NCBI GenBank assembly: GCA_030642635.1
Contig: DAOWNK010000135.1
Coordinates: 1-8,423, forward strand
DNA: 8,423 nt
Reading direction: 5' to 3'
Origin: Pirellulales bacterium
GTDB taxonomy: Bacteria > Planctomycetota > Planctomycetia > Pirellulales > Thermoguttaceae
Below the pieces are notes generated by a model. It had not been told where the DNA came from, made no database searches, and worked only from the letters and a program-made list of their open reading frames with translations. Made by a program: the position numbers and the translations under genes. Below are positions 4,572 through 8,423 of this stretch, piece after piece (the stretch's first letter is position 1; each line of letters begins with the position of its first letter).

Positions 4572-6782
4572 GTGCCGATTCCCCACAAGTATCTCAACGA
4601 TCACATCTACCCGGCACTCTGTCTGCTGACGTTCGTGGCGGTATCCGGCTGTCAATGGCTGACCGGCGGTGGGTGGCGAGAAGACACCGTGCTGCCGACG
4701 ACTGATGCGGCCGCCTCGGACATGGAACAGTCGGCGGCCGACCGCTCCGGCGATCGTGCGGTGTTGGCCCGCGATGTCGTGAAAGACGACCAGGGCCGTG
4801 GCCACAGTGTTTGGATTCGCGTGATTCGCACCGCTGAGGATGACGTACTGCCGTCGCATTACCGGTGGAGTTGCCCGGCCATTGAAGATATTATGTCCCG
4901 TCCGGCTGAACTTCGGCCGGACTTGCACGCATACATAAACGACGGCAATAAAACTATCTCTACGCATGCTGCAATCTTTCTTGCCCGGGCAGGAAACCCT
5001 GCCGGTGCGAAGCAACTTGCTAAGGCGGTTCGCAACCCCGACTTCCGGCTGCCGATGCGATGTGCGGCGGTCGAGTCGCTTGCTAATCTTTCCGACCAAG
5101 ATGCCACAGAAAAACTGCACAAGCTGATCGACCAGTACGGTCGCCGCACATCCGACGGCCGGTCGGCGTACAACGCCAAGCTGCACGCCGAACTAATACG
5201 CGCCCTGGCCCGACACATCGACCCGGCCGACGACACATGCTTCGTAGACGCCTTGGGCAGCCGCTCGGCCGAGGTTCGGCTGGAGGCGATTAGGGCATGG
5301 TCGGCATCGCGACATGGGACACTGCCCGAGGAGGCGGCCAGGCTGTGCGACGACCGTGACGGCAAAGTCCGGACAGCGGCACTTACGGCGGTGGCGAAGC
5401 GACGTCATCCACGGGCACACGAGTACATTGCCGGTGCGATTAACGACCACGACTTGCAGGTACGCACCGCGGCGGTCGGCGCATTGGCCGAACTGCGCGA
5501 CGCGCAAGCCCGTGAGAGCTTGGAAAAATTGCTCGAAAACCCGGCCGAGCGGATTCGTGCGGAGGCCGTTACGGCGCTTGCAAAATTGGAGGACAAGCCG
5601 TTGGTGTTGGAAGCGGCCGGCGACCGGTCGTGGCGTGTGCGGCTCAGCGTGGCAAGGTCGTTGGGTCGGTATCCCGACCGGGACGGAACGGCCGCCGCAA
5701 TGCAGTTGCTCGATGATCCAAGCACGCGGGTAGCCCAGGCCGTCGTAACGTCGGTGGCCGAGTGGTCGCTTGACAAATCCGGAGCGATACTGCTTGAGGC
5801 GATGGCCGGCGATAGTTTCCAGGTCCGCAAACTTGCCGCCGAGCAGCTTGCCGAGCGATGGACGGAGGCGGCCGAGTTCACCGCATCGGCCTCGCCGCAG
5901 CGCCGCCGCAAGGTGCTCGAAAAACTGCAAGGTGAGTTTCGCCGGCACTTTGTAAAACTTGACAAAACCAGCGAGCCGCGTGGTTTATCCCCGCGCCAAA
6001 TTTCGCCCCAGGATAAACCTGGGGGCTCGCCAGAGATATTCAAGCTGCTGGATCGTCTGGACACGTCGGATACGGTGTTGCGACGTCGGGCCGCCATTGA
6101 ACTGGTCGAGGCGGCCCACCATAAACCACTCAGCCACCAAGCCGTCGCCAAGTTGTGCAAATTGGTCGAAGCGGAGCCGGACCAGGCGGTCTGGCGGAGC
6201 GTGTTGACCGCAGTGGCCGACGACCCGAGCGAAGAGGCGGCCCGGTTGGCATACGCGGCGATCGGCCATCCTTCGCCGGAGGTCCGCCGCCGTGCGTGTG
6301 AGCACCTTGCCGCCCATCCCGACCCGCGACACGCCAAGGTGCTTACCCAGTCGCTGCAAGACCCGAGCAGTTCAGTTGTTTGTGCTGCGGTTTGTGCGTT
6401 GGGCGCCGCCGGCCGGCTCGACGACGTTGAGCCGTTGCGGCGTTTGCAAGGCTCCACAAATGAGCAAATCCGGCTGGAGACGGCCCTTGCGCTGATGCAA
6501 CTCGGCGATCCGGCCGGCAAGGCCTCACTGGAGCGATTATCCCATAGCTTCGATGTGCAGGTTCGTCGCCGTGTGGCCGTCGCCATGGGCCAGTCCGGCG
6601 ATGCGGTGTTCACCGCCACGTTGGTCCGCATGTTGGATGATAAAATGACCGTTAGCCGCGCGGCGTTGCTGAGCCTGCCGAAGGTCGTCGGTAAGGACGT
6701 ATCGCAATGTGCCGAGGACTCGACGCCGCCCACGACGACCGAACGGATGCATCGTTGGAAGCGTTGGCACGAAGGGAGCTAG
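4572..6782 (+). CDS. HEAT-repeat domain lipoprotein
   Basis: The protein has 736 residues from the GTG at 4572. A lipoprotein signal is clear: a hydrophobic run IYPALCLLTFVAV, then lipobox VSGC with Cys27. HEAT repeats fill most of the rest, for example DGKVRTAALTAVAKR, DLQVRTAAVGALAEL, AERIRAEAVTALAKL, SWRVRLSVARSLGRY, SPEVRRRACEHLAAH and DVQVRRRVAVAMGQSG, in two arrays split by a Pro/Gly/Ser-rich linker at about residues 466-487. That linker is encoded by a palindromic repeat. The protein would be lipid-anchored in the envelope and act as a protein-binding scaffold; no enzymatic motif is seen. I prefer GTG 4572 because AGGA lies 10 bases upstream. The TTG at 4563 is only 1 base from it. The stop TAG runs straight into a G-rich tract. 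It is the second envelope helical-repeat gene in a row, on the same strand. Confidence 0.9.
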   Translation: MPIPHKYLNDHIYPALCLLTFVAVSGCQWLTGGGWREDTVLPTTDAAASDMEQSAADRSGDRAVLARDVVKDDQGRGHSVWIRVIRTAEDDVLPSHYRWSCPAIEDIMSRPAELRPDLHAYINDGNKTISTHAAIFLARAGNPAGAKQLAKAVRNPDFRLPMRCAAVESLANLSDQDATEKLHKLIDQYGRRTSDGRSAYNAKLHAELIRALARHIDPADDTCFVDALGSRSAEVRLEAIRAWSASRHGTLPEEAARLCDDRDGKVRTAALTAVAKRRHPRAHEYIAGAINDHDLQVRTAAVGALAELRDAQARESLEKLLENPAERIRAEAVTALAKLEDKPLVLEAAGDRSWRVRLSVARSLGRYPDRDGTAAAMQLLDDPSTRVAQAVVTSVAEWSLDKSGAILLEAMAGDSFQVRKLAAEQLAERWTEAAEFTASASPQRRRKVLEKLQGEFRRHFVKLDKTSEPRGLSPRQISPQDKPGGSPEIFKLLDRLDTSDTVLRRRAAIELVEAAHHKPLSHQAVAKLCKLVEAEPDQAVWRSVLTAVADDPSEEAARLAYAAIGHPSPEVRRRACEHLAAHPDPRHAKVLTQSLQDPSSSVVCAAVCALGAAGRLDDVEPLRRLQGSTNEQIRLETALALMQLGDPAGKASLERLSHSFDVQVRRRVAVAMGQSGDAVFTATLVRMLDDKMTVSRAALLSLPKVVGKDVSQCAEDSTPPTTTERMHRWKRWHEGS
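5968..6033 (+). repeat. 66-bp palindromic element inside the HEAT lipoprotein gene, in frame
   Basis: The left arm at 5968-5990 and right arm at 6011-6033 are inverse copies at 18 of 23 positions, separated by 20 bases. Both hold GCGAGCC and GGTTTATCC. The element is 66 bases, exactly 22 codons, and encodes roughly SEPRGLSPRQISPQDKPGGS, a low-complexity linker between two HEAT arrays. The look matches the intergenic palindromes of this window, and I recall similar sequences between planctomycete genes. Confidence 0.65.
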
Positions 6783-6943
6783 GGACTGGGGGCTGGGGGC
6801 TGGGGAAAGAGTTTTACCAAAGACGCAACATTTTATTGAGCCGCCGTGCTTGCACGGCGCGTAAGCAACAGACGATTTTGCGAAGCCGCAAGCGGCAAAC
6901 CCAGTCCCCAGCCCCTAATCCCTAATCCCCAATCCCTAATCCC
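6782..6943. repeat. Nested repeat block: G-rich tract, two hairpins and a telomere-like C-rich tract
   Basis: The plus strand carries four G-runs of at least three at 6782-6805, a quadruplex-type motif starting within the HEAT gene stop codon. A perfect hairpin follows at 6842-6859 (CGCCGTGC/GCACGGCG) and another at 6885-6896 (GCCGC/GCGGC). Then 6900-6943 has eight C-runs, read on the minus strand as GGGATTAGGGATTGGGGATT and onward. The block at about 6788-6804 is an inverted match of about 6899-6914, so the whole 165-base gap looks like one composite element ending 4 bases before the next ATG. Confidence 0.65.
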
Positions 6944-6947
6944 TTAC

Positions 6948-7310
6948 ATGTTTGCCCAATTCGACATCTTTAATGTATTGACCATAGCGGCGCTCTCGTT
7001 GATTATTGCGATGCTCCTGCTCCGGTCGTACCGCTACTTTTCACGCCGAAAGGTGGACAATGCTCCGATAGTGCGGACCACACGACCGACGAACGATGAT
7101 AAGCGCCGATACCTCGACTCTCCGGATGAGGTCGCCCGATGGCAGGTCGCCATGCACGAGACCGCCCGGGAGTTGTCTGCTGAACTGGACAGCAAAATGG
7201 TTGCGTTGCAGGTGCTTATAACCGAGGCGGATCGTGCGGCTGCCCGGCTGGAGGCCGCCATGGCGGCTCACCACGGAGCCACGGAGGGTAGGGGGAAGGG
7301 TGAAGGGTGA
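6948..7310 (+). CDS. Small single-pass membrane protein with C-terminal coiled coil, hypothetical
   Basis: From the ATG at 6948 the protein has 120 residues. A transmembrane helix covers about residues 7-25 (IFNVLTIAALSLIIAMLLL), followed by the positive patch RSYRYFSRRK, so the C-terminal part is predicted cytoplasmic. Residues about 60-105 form a coiled coil or long helix (ARELSAELDSKMVALQVLIT, then EADRAAARLEAAMAA). I recall similar small proteins in planctomycete genomes but know no function. An upstream ATG at 6846 would add 34 residues translated from repeat DNA and is rejected. No ribosome-binding site precedes 6948, because C-rich repeat runs almost to the ATG. The last 11-13 residues (HHGATEGRGKGEG) come from repeat sequence, so the original stop was probably lost or displaced. 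Confidence 0.7.
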   Translation: MFAQFDIFNVLTIAALSLIIAMLLLRSYRYFSRRKVDNAPIVRTTRPTNDDKRRYLDSPDEVARWQVAMHETARELSAELDSKMVALQVLITEADRAAARLEAAMAAHHGATEGRGKGEG

Positions 7311-7384
7311 AGGGGGAAGGAAAACTATTGGCAGCACCTCTCTCTTCTCTCCCTTCTCTTCTCTCCCTTCTCCCTTCTTCCCTT
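7274..7384. repeat. Polypurine then polypyrimidine tract overlapping the gene end
   Basis: A G-rich purine stretch at about 7283-7324 has five G-runs of three or more (7286-7316), a quadruplex-type motif. After a short gap comes an uninterrupted 48-base pyrimidine run at 7337-7384. The two tracts are partial inverse copies and could form a hairpin or triplex. The stop codon of the small membrane protein (7308-7310) lies inside the purine tract. The start of the block (GGAGCCACGGAG) resembles common dispersed repeats. Confidence 0.7.
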
Positions 7385-7581
7385 GCGGATTGTCGAGCCT
7401 ATACCAGTTGCGTCGTCTTTTCCGGTGGGTTGTGCCGACTACCCAATATTCTGTATCAAAATTACCCAAGCCGACGCCATTTTGGTGGACGTGGATATTC
7501 CATGTGCTAACGTGGTAATACACACTCCTTTTATGCATGCCGCCGATCCGTCGTCGTCGTGACATTCGTAAGGTGTGCGCA
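7385..7581 (+). other. Intergenic leader before the HD-GYP regulator
   Basis: No gene is supported here. TTGTGC followed after 18 bases by TATCAA (about 7425-7455) is a weak promoter candidate for the regulator. An in-frame ATG at 7537 exists but has no ribosome-binding site. With the preceding tract this makes a 271-base gap between genes. Confidence 0.25.
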
Positions 7582-8367
7582 ATGTTGGGGGCAGTAAAAG
7601 TGAAAAAGCACATCCTGTTTGTGGATGACGAGTCGAAAGTTCTGGATTCTCTGCGTCGGATGCTTCGCCGACAACAGGGCGTTTGGAAGATGACGTTTAT
7701 CAATCGCTCGGAGGAGGCCTGGGAGCATTTGCAAGCCGGCGGATTCGACGTCATGGTTACCGACGTGAAGATGCCGGGAATGAACGGTTTGCAGTTGTTG
7801 CGATTAGTCAAAGAGTCACCGGCTACACGGGACATTCCAGTGGTGGTGCTGACCGGGTTGTCGGACCGGGTGTTAAAGCGTCGGGTATTAGACCTTGGTG
7901 CGACCGATTTGCTCAGCAAGCCGGTCGAGCCGGAAGATTTACTGGCGCGTCTGCGCAACGTACTGCGGCTGAAATCGTACCGAGACGAACTCCATGAGGC
8001 AAACGCCTCTCTGGAGCATCGCGTCCAGGAGCGTACCGAGGAGTTGATTCGCTCACGGCTGGACATCATCTGGCGGCTCGGCAAGGTGGCGGAGCACCGT
8101 GACGTGGAGACGGGCAACCACGTTATCAGGGTGGGTAGCTACAGCCGGGTAATTGCCGAGGCGATGTGGAAGAATCGCGGTTTCGTCGAGACGTTGTTTC
8201 TGGCCGCCCCGTTGCACGATATCGGCAAAATCGGCATTCCTGACAGTATTCTTCTGCGTCGTGGTCCGCTGAGCCGTGCCCAGCGCGAACAGATGGAGAA
8301 ACAATGCGAGCTAGGCGCAAGGAATCTCAGAGACGAATCAAAGGTGCGTACCGTGTTCCACGAGTAG
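7582..8367 (+). CDS. Response regulator, receiver domain plus HD-GYP domain truncated by an amber codon
   Basis: From the ATG at 7582 (AAGG 8 bases upstream) the product has 261 residues. Residues about 9-127 are a CheY-like receiver: HILFVDDE with acidic Asp15/Asp16, phospho-acceptor Asp61 in MVTDVKMPGMNG, Thr91 in VVLTG, and Lys113 in LLSKPVEP. A coiled-coil linker (HEANASLEHRVQERTEEL) follows. Then the HD-GYP phosphodiesterase domain begins: GKVAEHRDVETGNHVIRVG and LHDIGKIGIPDSILL with the His212-Asp213 metal pair. Full HD-GYP domains continue for about 100 more residues including HHE and GYP motifs. Here a TAG at 8365-8367 stops it after SKVRTVFHE, so the c-di-GMP-hydrolysing site would be incomplete. 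Other possible starts are ATG 7537 and GTG 7600. The partner sensor kinase is not in the window. Confidence 0.85.
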   Translation: MLGAVKVKKHILFVDDESKVLDSLRRMLRRQQGVWKMTFINRSEEAWEHLQAGGFDVMVTDVKMPGMNGLQLLRLVKESPATRDIPVVVLTGLSDRVLKRRVLDLGATDLLSKPVEPEDLLARLRNVLRLKSYRDELHEANASLEHRVQERTEELIRSRLDIIWRLGKVAEHRDVETGNHVIRVGSYSRVIAEAMWKNRGFVETLFLAAPLHDIGKIGIPDSILLRRGPLSRAQREQMEKQCELGARNLRDESKVRTVFHE

Positions 8368-8423
8368 CGTGGAGCGGATTCCAAAATGGAGTTGCAGGGC
8401 TATTACTACACGTTACCGGCAAC
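8368..8423 (+). pseudogene. In-frame continuation of the HD-GYP gene past the amber codon, cut by window edge
   Basis: After the TAG the same frame reads RGADSKMELQGYYYTLPA and stays open to the last base. In planctomycete HD-GYP proteins I recall a variable stretch here with a tryptophan-arginine pair (x-WRG-x), so the TAG fits a TGG-to-TAG change at a Trp codon. The rest of the domain, with the HHE and GYP motifs, should lie just beyond the window if this is right. Confidence 0.5.

Noticed and set aside
5405..6733. 442-residue minus-strand open frame
   Set aside because: It lies antisense to the HEAT lipoprotein in GC-rich DNA. Its peptide is Ser/Arg/Ala-rich with no domain, while the plus frame has clear HEAT repeats.
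6846..6947. N-terminal 34-residue extension of the small membrane protein
   Set aside because: It is translated entirely from hairpin and C-rich repeat DNA (peptide PQPLIPNPQSLIP) and lacks a ribosome-binding site.
7041..8117. 358-residue minus-strand open frame
   Set aside because: It is antisense to two supported genes and crosses the pyrimidine tract, and its Ser/Arg-rich composition is typical of a shadow frame.
8300..8423. Frameshift as the cause of the HD-GYP truncation
   Set aside because: The reading frame after the TAG is the same as before and remains open, so a single substitution fits better than an indel.

Overview
The window looks like a stretch of a moderately GC-rich Planctomycetota-type genome. 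This is inference, not proof. It rests on two adjacent envelope HEAT-repeat proteins, a REC/HD-GYP regulator, a bacterial histone-deacetylase-family enzyme, weak or GTG start sites, and unusually dense palindromic intergenic repeats. No rRNA, tRNA or CRISPR array is visible.

Layout. The left edge (1-231) holds the last codons of an IS4-like transposase. It butts against a minus-strand gene that keeps a good ribosome-binding site but only about 30-37 codons, so the insertion sequence probably cut it. Then come minus-strand small genes: DUF2188 (435-683) and a DUF4160-DUF2442 pair (959-1483) that resembles a toxin-antitoxin cassette. The pair is bracketed by two 87-88 bp direct repeats. Each repeat carries a promoter-like sequence pointing at the next minus-strand gene. 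From 1588 to 2057 there is no convincing gene: a cluster of hairpins, a doubtful degraded frame, and three 32-bp tandem repeats that supply the stop codon of the histone-deacetylase-family gene (2052-2987, minus). The same repeat family forms a large inverted pair just upstream of that gene.

From 3214 everything runs on the plus strand: a secreted alpha-helical repeat protein (3214-4395), a HEAT-repeat lipoprotein (4572-6782), a small single-pass membrane protein with a coiled coil (6948-7310), and a receiver/HD-GYP response regulator (7582-8367). The regulator stops at an amber codon inside its HD-GYP domain, and the same frame stays open to the window end. The first four gaps in this part hold inverted repeats, a probable terminator, G-quadruplex-type tracts or a long purine/pyrimidine tract.

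The main theme is repeat elements meeting genes. They supply stop codons (deacetylase), C-terminal tails (small membrane protein), possible promoters (DUF2188 and DUF4160) and a 66-bp in-frame insertion inside the HEAT lipoprotein. The two HEAT proteins probably act in the envelope. The HD-GYP protein would hydrolyse c-di-GMP if its full domain were made. No metabolic pathway links the genes.
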